Shown: positions 40,201 to 53,459 of the stretch, piece after piece | How the letters are laid out: every line of letters starts with the position of its first letter | How positions within the stretch are numbered: the stretch's first letter is position 1 | Assembly: GCA_000149265.1 (NCBI GenBank) | Contig: CH003210.1 | Location: forward strand, 163,508 to 227,507 | Reading direction: 5' to 3' | DNA from: Ciona savignyi | Lineage: Eukaryota > Chordata > Ascidiacea > Phlebobranchia > Cionidae | Length of the DNA: 64,000 nucleotides | Program-made: the position numbers and the translations under genes | Notes under the pieces: generated by a model | The model's database searches: none | What the model was told of the DNA's origin: nothing | What the model saw: the letters and a program-made list of their open reading frames with translations, nothing else

Positions 40201-43200
40201 ACCTGCAGCTGCTGAGTTGATGTTTCCTTGGTTCCTGGAAATAAATGATGAATGAATATGTATAAGGTGAACTATGGCCGACAAACCTGTCTTCTGCAGT
40301 AGGTTTGGCATTCCTGTGTCTACAGGATCGGTATAGAAGAAACGCATTTGTAATCAACAGAATGAAGATAATTGATGCAAGAACAGAACCAACAATAACC
40401 ACAGCTGTTTGCTCAGATACTTTAAATGGTTGCGACACAATAATTGTGAATGAAAACTCAACTGGTTCAAATATTGAAGAAATAACTGTAAGTTTGTAAG
40501 AACCAGTTTCATTTTCCGATGGCTGAAAATAAGCAGTCAGAATATCAAAATTTCAAATTAAACCTTTATTTGAAAATCAAACCTGGTTCTTCATAAATAG
40601 AAAGTTTGGTATCCCTGTGTTTTGTTGTGTGGCTCCAATATCATTTTGTAAAATCAACCCTGTAATAAAAGGTAATGTATATTTGAGTTCTACCACATTT
40701 ATGTGCGTTCGAACCGTCTTTTGTCAACATTGTAGAATGTAGAAAGGGGTTCAAAGTGAAAGTGATGCTGCACAACTGTGGAGCACCAGTCATCCACTCA
40801 CATACATTGTTCATACCATTGTTGACTTTAAACTGCTCTGCTGGAACTGTGGGTGAATGCAGCTCGTTATAATGTCAATTTAAACGGAATAATGTTCATG
40901 TACAGTTGTTATAATGCCAATTTAAATAGAATAATATTCACCTACAGTTGTTATAATGCCAATTTAAACCGAATAATGTTTATCTATGAAGCAAGGCCAG
41001 TTAAACATGCAAAATGCATGATGTTATGGTCACTTTTAAGCTAAATACTTGGATAAATAAAATTAATTGGAAAAAATCCAACCTAGAAAAAGAACAATCC
41101 GACTGATTAGTATGGTTGGTTAGTGATGCCTTTACCTGAAACTGGTCGCCAACAAGTCGGTTGAGTCCTTGGGCAAGGCACTTAACGGACATTGCCTAAA
41201 CCCAGCGGATTAATGGGTACACACTGTAATAGCGCCTTTAACCCAATGATGGGCGCGAGGTAATCTGACGATTGCTCGTGTGTTAACCGCCTTGGTTTTC
41301 CCATTCACGGGGATAAACATAAATATCCTATCCTCCTGTAATTCATACTCACATATTACGTCAACATAGATGGTGGTGGAAAAATTTCCAAATGCATCAG
41401 TTGTATTACAAGAATACAATCCTCTATCCGAAGATGTGAGATTATTGATGATCAGAATATTTGATCCGGACTTCACTTCTCCATCTTTCATCCACAAGAA
41501 TGTTGTTTTCATCTCATTTTCACTCTCAATGCCACATCCCAAACTTAAACTTTGTGTTTTGTTCCTAGTAATAACTGAGGCAGTTGCAGGCATTCCATCA
41601 ACAATGAGGGTTGGAATTCCTGGTAAAATAAGTTTAGTGCAAGATTAAAACAACAATACAAGTTTCAACTTACGAGATTTAGAGACCAATGTTATCCTTT
41701 GCTTAATGCTTACAGTACTACCTCCACAAACAGCGTTACCAACCACACAAGTGATATCTGTTGAACCGCTAACCCCAACATTGGTGACCCCACATGTGTT
41801 GGATAACCCCACACAAGATGAACACAACCAGCTACAATATACGGCAGGGTTTCCGTCAGCTGAGCAATTCATGGTCAACGTCCCATCTGATCTAAGCAGG
41901 TAACCATCGTATGCTTTGATCAATAGATCCGACATTTTGTTTTCAATCTTCGGGTTGTTAGCAGGATCTGAAGAATAACTGAAAGTCAGACATGTTGAGT
42001 CCAACATATGTTTATCAGGGACAAAAATCTGCGTGAGTAACGGAAGTAACACTTGTATGTTTACTCATGTGACGCACACCGTGCGAGAATGAAATTTACT
42101 CTTGCAAATCAAAAACTAATTAACGTTTACCGCGACTGTTTCATTTGCGGTAAATGATTTACTTGTGTTACTCGCATTAGCTTCCACACATAAGGAATTC
42201 TTACTCGAGCCTAGTTTTACGTATGGGCCGGGGCTATGGGGGNNNNNNNNNNNNNNNNNNNNNNNNNNNNNNNNNNNNNNNNNNNNNNNNNNNNNNNNNN
42301 NNNNNNNNNNNNNNNNNNNNNNNNNNNNNNNNNNNNNNNNNNTTACTCGCATTAGCTTCCACACATAAGTGAATTCTTACTCGACCATAATTTACATTTG
42401 GCCTGGTTATGATGTCTTTATTAAGCTTCTACAAGGAACATAGTGCCATAATTCCACAGAACATAAAATTATGGACAATATTTCATTAATTTTCCATTTC
42501 TAGAATAACTGAATAATAAATATAAAAAGTTTACCTGTGAGAATGTGTATGTGCTAATAAACAACCAAGTAACCAATTGTTGATTTAACCATGTTTATTT
42601 AAAAGCACCACTCTTGTAGTTTAATTTACTGGGTTTAGGCAAGAATGTGATATTATGATACTATAAAAAAATCGTTTCAATGTAAACTATATAATACTTA
42701 CAATACACAGTTAATATCTTGTTGTCTCTTCCCAGATGACTATATTCAGCAATGCTAGTGTATTTAGATATAGCTCTACATTCTACTATATCTCCATTGT
42801 TTGAACTGTTCAGTGCATTGCTTGTCCATGTGTTCCCATTTAACTGGAAATTAAATTTATTAAATCAATCAAGAAAGCTCTAGGTCAATTAAATTTTTAC
42901 CGCTTGTATTTGACCATTGAAATAAACTTCAACTCTGTCTGCCAAGGGAAATCCCCCAACAGCATTGCATTGGAATGTAGCTTTGTCTTCAACACAACGG
43001 GTATTGTTTCCAATCAATGTAGCTGTTGGTGCTGGATATAATGAACAGTGAAGTCACAATAAACATGAGTCATACTCCCACATCACAATGGAAACAGTGA
43101 TGCAACAATGCTTAATACCATGTAAAGGAAATAATCCACCCACCTGACCAGCATTGCACAATCTTTTCATTCTCCCACTCTGTTGAAGCAAGACATTTGG

Positions 43201-45053
43201 TTGCAGTGTTTCCAGGTGTGCCACTTGCATACAACAAAGTAGAGTCCTGGGAACACTGGAAGTGAGCTGGAGTGTTGTAGACACCAGTTGGTGGATTGAC
43301 TGGAACATTACTAGGTGTTGGAGATGTGCAATCTGTGAAAGACAAAACCTGAGTGTTCGATAACAAAATTATTTAAACCAGTTTATGAAACTTCCATCGC
43401 ATTTTATACGAACTCAAATCAATATAAAATAGAAATTGATCATTGGAGGTTATAAACTATCACTCAAAACCGCATTTATTTAACAACTATAACATAGGCT
43501 CCAATATTAAATACTGGATAGGATATGATATTCATGTTTATCCCCTTGAATGGGAAAAATCCAACCTAACTTAGTTTGCTTGTAACTACTTTAAGTGTGG
43601 CTTTTAATAATAACTATTTCACAGCAGACAGCACATACAAAAAAGAGTGTTCACTTCATTTACCTTTGACAATAACTTGTAAGTTATAAGTCGGTGATGG
43701 TAAACACTTCATCACAACACTGACATTGCTTGTTAATGGTGTTAGAAAAGTGAGGTTTGAAGAAACGACACTAGATGATTCAGAGCATGATGAGCTATAA
43801 GTGGTTGTTGTGGATGAATGGCATCCACCAAATGTTGAATGATAAAATTGAAATCCTAATACAAGGCCTGGAACTACCCATGAGCATTCACTTGGACTTG
43901 AAATATCTCCAGAATTAATTTCAAGGCCAGTAAAATTAGTTGCAACGGTAGCTTGGTTGGTTGGTGGTTTTATTAAAGTTGCATTTGAATTGATGTTACC
44001 TACAAATAAACAATGTTATCGACAAGTACAGTTGAATGCATAGTTGATGAGAGATTGTATTGCAGTTTATACTTTAAGATAAATTATTATGGACACATGT
44101 AAATTTAAAAACAATTGTTGCCATTTGAGTTTAAACTTGATTTGCCTGCATCGCATGACTGCACTTTTCCAGGGCCAAAAATCCACACGCCATGCGAGTA
44201 AGAATTTACTCTTGCGAATAAAAACCTAATTAACAGTTACTGCAACCGTTTTCTATTCAACTGGCGTATAGGGGAAGAAAAACAAAACCTCATCATTTCG
44301 CCTGTTTTAATTGTACACATAGCGCGTCCGTTTACTGAAGTTTATAACACTAAGGATTTACTCCCGTTACTCGCATGAGCTTCCACACGCAAGTGAATAT
44401 TTACTCACCCCAAATTTTATGGATTTTTCTGTTTTCAAATGCGCTCATATCATATATTAATACTTGACATATCTGATACAATCACCAACCTTCCCCACAT
44501 ACATTTACACACATATGTTAGTATAATAAACAACCTAGGTGGACTACGTGAGCTATTTATATCTTATGTTTAAAAAAATCAATATATTGCCTTTGTATTT
44601 ATTAGTAAAACACACTGAAAAAATGTTTACCTCACTCCACTTAGCTCACTTTATATTTACCCTTAACATATGAACAATCATAATTCATATGTTACATTGG
44701 TAACAGTATATAACATCACATTTTTATTGTTTGCATGAGCTATAAACAAATATATCTGGATTTTAATATATTTTAATCATCAATCTATCCATTGGCTTTT
44801 ATTTATTTTCATGTAAAGGTAATAAATCTATTTAAATGAATCATTAAATGTTGAAATGCCAGTCGAATAACAGAAAAAAACAAGACTATTAACCATTCCT
44901 TCTATTTTGCGTTTTAAGTCCCACTGCTTTTAATGTTCATTTTAAATCATTTAACCATAACTTACCATGGAAAAGTATGAAAAGATTGATAAATGTCCAT
45001 GAAAGTATAGATTTTTCACTCCAACTGCTGCCGAATATCATAATCATCATCAT
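37236..45053 (-). CDS. Receptor gene C: Ig-CCP-Ig(3)-TM with tyrosine-rich tail
   Basis: Exons: 44966-45053, 43664-43999, 43144-43332, 42901-43031, 42702-42843, 41674-41967, 41353-41619, 40715-40846, 40583-40659, 40287-40522, 40203-40234, 39928-39983, 37873-37921, 37554-37597, 37236-37337. In frame, 724 residues. The first Ig-like domain is of the type shared with E (ECSWVVPGL, GGCHSS, VMKCLPS), shorter than in A, B and D. The tail has YANT in place of YVNT in exon 13; the other five tyrosine motifs are kept. Intron 12 is stretched by an inserted unclassified element (38191-39764). The 100-N gap lies in intron 5, so coding is not affected. The stalk reads SQPFKVSEQTAVV. Confidence 0.87.
38191..39764 (-). 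mobile_element. Unclassified interspersed element, long copy in gene C intron 12
   Basis: Reverse-complement relative of 8235-9304, with more of the roughly 335-base internal repeats (cores GGGGAATTCCCC near 38885, 39222 and 39552). Flanked by ATAA at 38187-38190 and 39765-39768. Genes A and B keep the empty site (AATTAAATAAATATAGCG in B), so insertion is specific to C and a 4-base target duplication is supported. Confidence 0.75.
40862..40985. repeat. 42-base minisatellite, three units, gene C intron 7
   Basis: Same unit and position as in gene A (20474-20643), one unit fewer. Confidence 0.88.
41095..41340 (+). repeat. SINE in intron 7 of gene C
   Basis: Orthologous to the intron 7 SINEs of the other genes, tail next to exon 7. 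Confidence 0.75.
42243..42342. other. Assembly gap (100 N) in gene C intron 5
   Basis: Exactly 100 N, a usual placeholder for unknown size. The flanks repeat each other (TTACTCGCATTAGCTTCCAC on both sides). Confidence 0.99.
44170..44412. repeat. Intronic fold-back repeat, intron 1 of gene C
   Basis: TTACTCGC-family copy, close to that of gene A at 23600-23845. Confidence 0.6.
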
Positions 45054-45101
45054 ACGGTTCAACTCTCTACAGTCAAACTAATTTGAACAGGAAGCCTGAA
45101 T

Positions 45102-45382
45102 GGGAATTCCCCTACCGTGAATACCCTACTGTAAATCAATATTTTTTCCTGGTAACATAGAGATTTAAAAATAATTAAGTAGGCGGTGTTAAAACTAGGG
45201 CTGTGTGCGGTCGTGTGGCCGAATGGTTAACGCGACCGATACAGATACAAATTTCTATAGAAAAAGGGGTTTTGGTAACGGAGTCTTGATTGGTTCAAAA
45301 TTTAGATCGGTAAAAAAACTACGGCTGCAACGAAACTTTTAAAAACGATCGCGATTATCGTTAGTAAACATGGGGAATTCCC
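45102..45382. promoter_or_regulatory. Paired Rel/NF-kB-like palindromes upstream of gene C
   Basis: GGGAATTCCCC at 45102-45112 and GGGGAATTCCC at 45372-45382. Confidence 0.5.
45208..45305 (+). repeat. tRNA-Ser/Leu-like SINE upstream of gene C
   Basis: Head GTGTGGCCGAATGGTTAACG, the best-preserved A-box region of this family here. Confidence 0.6.
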
Positions 45383-46051
45383 AACATCAAAACGTCTTTA
45401 ACGAATTGAAATGCGTTTCTTGATGACAAATAAAACTATATACTTTACGAGCTGTAGCAGCCGATAAAATCAACCTTCCGTTACGGATTTTGGATTATCG
45501 AAGTCATATTGGACTATTTGGAAGGATTTGTCAGGACAGATCAAATGTCAACCATAGGCACCAAGTATAAACTCTATGGAATCCTAAAGCAATAAAAACT
45601 GGAACAATGGGGTTTTGCAAACTGACAAATGGGATTTAATTGCGAATCAACAGTGTCATCAATCATAATTAATACATTTATGATCATTAAGAAATAGCAC
45701 AAATTAAATACAGATACAGTGGAAGATTAAATACAGAATTAGGAATACTCGATTAATACAAAAAATAAACAATGTATAAAAAAAGTTCAAAATGACAATG
45801 TAAGAATGATTATTGCAGTATATGTTAAGTAAACAAAATCTCTTACATGAAATTTTAGAAAGAAAAGAAAAAAAAGAGTAGAAATAGAATATATTCGGAT
45901 ATTTACTCTTAGCTATGGGTAAACAGATTTACTTGTATGTTTATCAATATATACTAAGATAAACAGGTGGTTTAGTCAGTTAAGTTAACGACCAAATAAC
46001 AAATATCCGAGATAATCATGTGTTGGTTCATGTGTAGAAAATAACATCCCG

Positions 46052-49000
46052 CTAAATCTCATATTCGGATTGTTTTTCTTTCTTCCGATCGACACCGATA
46101 TTCTCATAGTTCCTGTTCATCACAACTTCATAACCGTCACCTGATGTTCCCATCTACATGTTCGATTGTTTTTAATGCTTTATCCCTGCATGTGGAAATA
46201 TGCTGAAGACTTTTCACACAGGGGCAATCATAGCATAATTTTCCTGTTGTAGTTGAACTGATTTTTCCACTAGGTTCAGGCAACTTAATGCACCAGAAAA
46301 TACAAAGGCAAAAATTTTTGCTAGTTTTACTTTTGAAATTTAGTCCACCAAAAACTTACATTTCCTGATTGCAACGTCTGTATGTCCATATAATTTTGAT
46401 CATCTGTAGCAAAAATTTACGTTTTAGGATAGGATATTAATGTTTATTCCTGTGAATGGCAAAACCAATGGGGTTAACACACGGGTAATCGTGAGATCGC
46501 CTTGCATCCACTGCCTTATTATCTTTTGCAGTGTGTTGCATATGATCCACATGTTTCTTAAATTTATAAAAAAACATTAATCCAATGGGTTTAGGCAATG
46601 TCCATTAAGTGCCTTGCCTAAGGGCAGGACCAACTAGCTAGCGACCAGTTTTAAACTTTCAGTTGAAAGGTGTCATACTAATCGGAAATCCACCAGGCTA
46701 ATCATTTTTTAAAGTAAGTGTTGTTGGAAACATTTCAAGTGCATTCAAAACACAAAAAAAAACTATTTTTAAGCAATAGCTGAACATTTCAATTGTCTAG
46801 CAAATAGTGGAAGAGTTATTGCTTCAATACCAGCTGGCTGTAAATAATGTTGTTAAGCAAGTTAATGGCAGCACCAAATAAACAAGGATACATAGATTCA
46901 ATTTAATTTATCTCACAGTTTCAATTTTTTGTTAAGACTTACTTATTATACTGGTGCCAGTGTTCACATAAGGATGCTGTTGCGGGGTCTACACAAACAA
47001 ACATATTAAGTTGTGTCTAAATAAACGATGCAATCCTTGTAATAATATAAACTATTTATCAAGCAAATAGTAAACAGCCATTGTGTAAATATGACGAATA
47101 AATAATTTTAAGAATTATATTCCTCTTACTTTAGTTTATTTATTTTTACTCCAGTATTAAAAAATGGCAAACAAATAAATTCACGACACAGGAACAGGAA
47201 AAGACTGCAAAATGAACAGTCGTTTAAACATGTCATTTACAAAAGGATATAATTAAATAAATATAGCGGACACAGCCGCCAAACCTGAGCGAAAATAAAT
47301 GCAAACAATTTAATTAAGACCAAACAATATATTTTGAATCCCCCTCCCCCTTCTACAGAGACTAAATTTAGCAAACCTGGAAATGTTAAGATTTTAAAAA
47401 GTACTGATAAAAGGTAAAAAATATGCTTGAGGTCTATGTTGGGATTTTAAAGAATTAAAAAATGCATCCATACCCTGTTTTGTTGGCTGATTTTATTGCT
47501 GTGTGTTGCATCATCCAGTTCAACATAATCTGAAAGTATAAGTTAAATAACAGTGGTTTGTGCATATCTAATACAACAATCTAATTCCAGCAACATAATA
47601 AACAATTTTTGACCAAATAAAAATGAAATGAGATTTATAACTGAAGCAAAAATCATAATATTTAAAGATGTCACTTATTTATTGATAAATTGAACATTAT
47701 GTTTAAAAAGCCAATATTCTTGAAATAAGTGACCACCATTACCTGCAGCTGCTGAGTTGATGTTTCCTTGGTTCCTGGAAATAAATGATGAATGAATATG
47801 AATAAGGTGAACTATGGCCGACAAACCTGTCTTCTGCAGTAGGTTTGGCATTCCTGTGTCTGCAGGATTGGTTTAGAAGAAATGCAATTATGATCAACAG
47901 AATGAAGATAATTGATGCAAGAACAGAACCAACAATAACCACAGAATCAGCTGTTTGTTCACATGCTTTACATGGTTGCGACACAATAATTGTGAATGAA
48001 AAATCAACTGGTTCAAATATATGAAGAAATAACTGTGAGTTTGTAAGAACCAGTTTCATTTTCCGATGGCTGAAAATAAGCAATCAGAATATCTTACTAG
48101 ACAACTTCAAAATAAACCTTTATTAGAAGAATCTAAACACTGGTTCTTCATAAATAGAAAGTTCTGTATTCGTGTGTTTTGTTGTGTGTTATCAATATCA
48201 TTTTGTACAATCAACCCTGCAATAAAAGGTAATGTATATTTGAGTTCTACCACATTTATGTGCGTTCGAACCATCTTTTGTCAACATTGTAGAATGTAGA
48301 AAGGGGTTCAAAGTGAAAGTGATGCTGCACAACTGTGGAGCACCAGTCATCCACTCACATACATTGTTCATACCATTGTTGACTTTAAACTGCTCTGCTG
48401 GAACTGTGGGGGGATGCAGATCTTTACAATGTCAATTTAAATACAATAAAGTTCATCTGTGAGGCAAGATCATTTAAACATGCAAAAGGCGTGATGTTAT
48501 GATCACCTCTGATTTAAATGCTCAGACAAATAAAAATAATTGGAAAAAAATCCGACCGATTAATCTGGTGGGTTATGAAGCCTTTAACCGAAGGGTTGCA
48601 GATTCGAAACTGATTGCCAGCTTGTCGGTTGTGTCCCTGGGAAAGGCATTTGACAATTGCCTTAATCCAGCGGATGGGTTCTACTAAATTAAAGGAACGT
48701 GTGAATCATACATAATACACTGCAATAACTCCAGTAACCCAACAGTGGGCGCAAGGTGATCTGACAATTGCCTGTGTGTTAACACCATTGGTTTGCTCAT
48801 TTACGGGGATAAACATAAATATTAAATCCTCCTATAATGCATACTCACATAGTATGTTAACATAGATGGTGGAGGAAAAATTTCCAAATGCATCGGTTGT
48901 ATTACAAGAATACAATCCTCTATCGGAAGATGTGAGATTATTGATGATCAGAATATTTGATCCGGACTTCACTTCTCCATCTTTCATCCACAAGAATGTT

Positions 49001-52000
49001 GTTTTCATCTCAGTTTCGATCTCAATGCCACATCCCAAACTTAAACTTTGTGTTTTGTTCCTAGTAATAACTGAGGCAATTGTAGGCATTCCATCAACAA
49101 TGAGGGTTGGAATTCCTGGTAAAATAAGTTTACTGCAAGATCAATACAACAATACAAGTTTCAACTTACGAGATTTAGGGACCAATGTTATCCTTTGCTT
49201 AATGCTTGCATTACCACCTCCACAAACAGCATTACCAACCACACAAGTGATATTGGTTGAACCGCTAACCCCAACATTGGTGACCCCACATGTGTTGGAT
49301 AACCCCACACAAGATGAACACAACCAGCTACAATGAACGGCAGGGTTTCCGTCAGCTGAGCAATTCATGGTCAACGTCCCATCTGATCTAAGCAGGTAAC
49401 CATCGTCTGCTTTGACCAATAGATCCGACATTTTGTTTTCAATCTTCGGGTTGTTAGCAGGATCTGAAGAATAACTAAAAGTCAGATATGTTGAGTCCAA
49501 CATATGTTTATCAGGGACAATAATCCGCGTAAGTAACGGAAGTAACACTTGTGTGTTTGCTCATGTGACGCACACCGTGCGAGTATGAATTTACTCTCCA
49601 AATAAAAAAACTAAACTTTATGGCGACCGTATTCTATTCAACTGGCGTATAGGGGAAATAAAAACAAATCCATATCATTGCAACCGTTTTTATTGTATAC
49701 ATGGCGCGTTCAAATACTGGAGTCTATATAATAATGTTATATTATGAAACTGTATAAAAAACTATTTTTTTAAGGAAACTTTATAATACTTACAATACAC
49801 AGTTAATGTCTTGTTGTCTCTTCCCAGATGACTATATTCAGCAATGCTAGTGTATTTAGATATAGCTCTACATTCCACTATATCTCCATTGTTTGAACTG
49901 TTCAGTGTAGTGCTTGTCCACGTATTTCCATTTAACTGGAAATCAAATTTATTAAATTAATAAATCAAGAGAGCTGTAGGTCAATTAAATTTTTACCGCT
50001 TGTATTTGACCATTGAAATAAACTTCAACTCTGTCTGCCAAGGGAAATCCCCCAACAACATTGCATTGGAATGTAGCTTTGTCATCAACACAATGGGTAT
50101 TGTTTCCAATCAATGTAGTAGTTGGTGCTGGATATAATGAACAGTGAAGTCACAATAAACATGTGTCATACTCCCACATCACAATGGAAACAGTGATGCA
50201 ACAATGCTTAATACCATGTAAAGGAAATAATCCACCCACCTGACCAGCATTGCACAATCTTTTCATTCTCCCACTCTGCTGAAGCAAGACATTTGGTAGC
50301 AGTGTTTCCAGGTGTGCCATTTGCATAAAACAAAGTAGAGTCCTGGGAACACTGGAAGTGAGCTTGAGTGTTGTAGACACCAGTTGGTGGATTAACTGGA
50401 ACATTACTAGATGTTGGAGATGTGCAATCTGTGAAAGTCAAAACCTGAGTGTTCGATACCAACATTATTTGAACCAGTTAATGAAACTTCCATCGCATTT
50501 TATACGAGCTCAAATAAAAATAAAAAATAAATTGAATATTCGAGGTTAAAATTATCACTTAAAACCACATTTATTAAACAACTATAACATAGGCTCCAAT
50601 ATTAAATACTGGATAGGATAGGATATTCATGATTATTCCAGTGAATGGGAAAACCAAGGGGGTAAACACACAGGCAATCGTCAGATCAAATCGCGCCCAC
50701 CGTCGGGTTACTGGGTCTATTGCAGTGTGTTGTGTATGATTTACACAATTCTTTAATTTTGCTAAACCCATTAATCCGCTGGTTTCTAGTATATGACTTA
50801 AAAACCATAATAGAGAAGAGTTTGTCCATGTTTCCATAGCAACAGTTTAAAATAGTATGCAAACATAAGTAGATTTACATCCCATTGTAAAATAGTGAAA
50901 ATAGAGTAACATTAGTCTAATCGAGTGAGATAAAGGAATGTCCACATTTTGTTCTTAATGATATATTCAAGGCCCTAATTCTTCCGTAGGTTTAGCCAAG
51001 TGAAAATATATGATACTTTTTATATGATATGATACTTTATACTTTTATGAAGAGTCAAAGTCATAATAGTAGTACAAAAGATAGCATATCAAAAACTATC
51101 ATTGTTATAATCACTGTAAAAAAATAATTTACTATATTCACCAATTTAAATTAGTAATGAATGGATGTAGAAATGTGGTGTAGAAGAAATGATCATGAAG
51201 GACAGTTTCTAAATCCAACTCAACTTACTTTGCTTGAATCTCCATTAAGTGTGACCCGTAATAATAATTATTTCACAGCAGACAGAACCTACAAAAAAGA
51301 AAAAAAGCTTCCAACTGATTTACCTTTGACAATAACTTGTAAGTTATAAGTTGGTGATGGTTTACAGCTCATCTCAACACTGACATTGCTTGTTAATGGT
51401 GTCAGAAAAGTGAGGTTTGAAGAAACCACACCAGAGGATTCATAGCATGATATGCTATAATTGGTTGTTGTGGATGATTGGCAATGTGGAATGAATGTAG
51501 ATTGATAAAACTGAAATCCTCCTGTAAGACCTGGGTTAACTGTCCATGAGCAAATATATGGACTTAAAATATCCCCAGAATTAATTTCAAGGCCAGTAAC
51601 TTCAGTTGCAATGGTAGCTTGGTTGGTTGGTAGTTGTATTAAAGTTGCAGTTGAATTGATGTTACCTACAAATAAACAAAGTTATTTACAAAAACTAGTT
51701 GAATGCATAGTTGTTGAGTGATGGTAATGCAGTTTATACTTCAAGATAAATTATGATGAACACATATAATTTAAAAATTAAATTTAAAATTAATTTGCAT
51801 GCATGACTGCACTTTTCCAAATCCACATGCGGTATGAGTTAGAATTTACTCTTGCAAATAAAACAATAATTAACGTTTACCGCAACAGTTTTCTATTTAC
51901 TTTTTTATGGACCGCTTTTATTATACACATGGCGCGTCTGAATACTGGAGTCTTAACACAAAAAATTTACTTTCGTTACTGATATGAGCTTCCACAGGCA

Positions 52001-52651
52001 ATTGAATTCTTACTCGCCTGAAATTTGATGGATTTTTGGTCCTATTTTCAAATGCGCTCAAACATTATATCAATATTTGACATATCTGATACAATCACCA
52101 ATTTTCCCCACATACATTTATACACATATGTTGGTATAATGTACAACCTAGGTGGACTATGTTCGCTATTTATATCTTATGCTTAAACAAATCAATATAT
52201 CGCCTTTGTATTTATTAGTGAAACACACTGAAGCAATGTCAACCTGACTCTACTTAGCTCACTTTATATTTACCATTGACATATGAACAATCATAAACAA
52301 CAGTATACAATAGCACATTTTGAATGTTTGTATGAGCTATAAACAAATATATCTGGATTTTAATATATTTTAAACATCAAAACTTCTATACATTGGTCTT
52401 TTTATTTACTTTTATGTAAAGTTAAAATAAACCTATTTAAATGAATCAATAAATGGTGAAAGTCGAATAACAGAAAAAACAAGACTGTTAACGATTCCTT
52501 CTATTTTGCGTTTTAAGTCCGATTGCTTTTAATGTTTACTTAAAATCATAGTTAACCGTAACTTACCATGAAAAAGTATGAAAAGATTGATAAATGTCCA
52601 TGAAAGTATAGATTTTTCACTCCAACTGCCGAATATCATAATCATCATCAT
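46052..52651 (-). CDS. Receptor gene D: Ig-CCP-Ig(3)-TM with tyrosine-rich tail, recoded stalk segment
   Basis: Exons: 52567-52651, 51324-51665, 50240-50428, 49997-50127, 49794-49935, 49170-49463, 48849-49115, 48272-48403, 48141-48216, 47827-48069, 47743-47774, 47474-47529, 46943-46988, 46360-46403, 46052-46153. In frame, 726 residues. The usual exon 9 donor CAG|GTTTGA is changed to CAGTGTTTAG; a GT one base earlier shortens the exon by one. Exon 10 carries one extra base about 55 bases in (CATATATTTG for CAATATTTG). Together they restore the frame, replacing PSENETGSYKLTVISS with HHRKMKLVLTNSQLFLH. The stalk then has two extra cysteines (QPCKACEQTADS). Exon 13 is one codon shorter than in A, as in B. 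The D-C spacer is only 1.0 kb and lacks the decayed exon block. Confidence 0.8.
46425..46710 (-). repeat. tRNA-derived SINE in intron 13 of gene D
   Basis: Minus-strand copy equivalent to 26960-27190 in gene B. Confidence 0.7.
48550..48830 (+). repeat. SINE in intron 7 of gene D
   Basis: Orthologous to the intron 7 SINEs of the other genes. Confidence 0.75.
50615..50790 (-). repeat. SINE tail in intron 2 of gene D
   Basis: Longer version of the tail fragment (AGGATAGGATATTC) that remains in intron 2 of A, B and C (for example near 22915-22960). Confidence 0.65.
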
Positions 52652-52707
52652 ACGGTTCAACTCTCCAGTCAAACTAATTTGTTTGCATTTGAACAGGAAG
52701 CCTAGAC

Positions 52708-52977
52708 GGGAATTCCCCTACCGTGAATCCCCTGAAAGTCAATATTTTTTCCTGGTAACATAGAGATTTAAAATTAGTTTAGTAGGCGGTGTTAAAACTA
52801 TGGCTGTGTGCGGTCGTGTGGCTGAATGGTGATCACTAGTTCGTAAACCTTTTTATTGGTTCGAAACTAAATCCGGTAAAAACAAACTACGGTTCCAACG
52901 ATACTTGTAAAAAAGTATCGATAATCGTCACGTATCGCGATAATTGTGATTATCGTGAGTGAACAAGGGGAATTCCC
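52708..52977. promoter_or_regulatory. Paired Rel/NF-kB-like palindromes upstream of gene D
   Basis: GGGAATTCCCC at 52708-52718 and GGGGAATTCCC at 52967-52977. Confidence 0.5.
52806..52875 (+). repeat. tRNA-Ser/Leu-like SINE upstream of gene D, deleted inside
   Basis: Head GTCGTGTGGCTGAATGGTGA joined directly to the GGTTCGAAACTAAATCC end; the middle is lost. Confidence 0.5.
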
Positions 52978-53184
52978 ATCATTTAAACTGCACGTCTTTA
53001 AATGAGTGAAATGCGTTTTTTGATGATGACTATAAAACTACAGTTAATCTTTGAAGAAATCTTGTAAATAAAATCAACCTTATTTCTAATTATTGCAATA
53101 ATCCTACAAACTGATGTGCAAAACATAACTATTCTTTCTATCTACTGAAGGAATAAGCCAATAATTTTTGTGTTATTGCGACGC

Positions 53185-53430
53185 TTTACTTCCGAAGGGT
53201 TTAGGTTTGAAACTGGTCACTAAATAGTTAGTTGTTTTTTTCGTCAAGGAACTTAACGGACATTTTAATGGGTACTATCAAAGTAAAGAAATGTCTCAAT
53301 CATACACAACAAACTGCAAAAACGTCAGTAACCCGACGGTGGGCGCGGAGTACTGATGATTGTGGGTGTGGTAACGCCCTGGTTTTCCCACTTACGGGGA
53401 AAAATTTGCTATCCTATTATATCCAATTTG
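53185..53430 (+). repeat. tRNA-derived SINE at unit boundary D/E
   Basis: Counterpart of 25195-25440. Confidence 0.65.
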
Positions 53431-53459
53431 GTAATTATGTAAATAAAAACCAAAGATAT

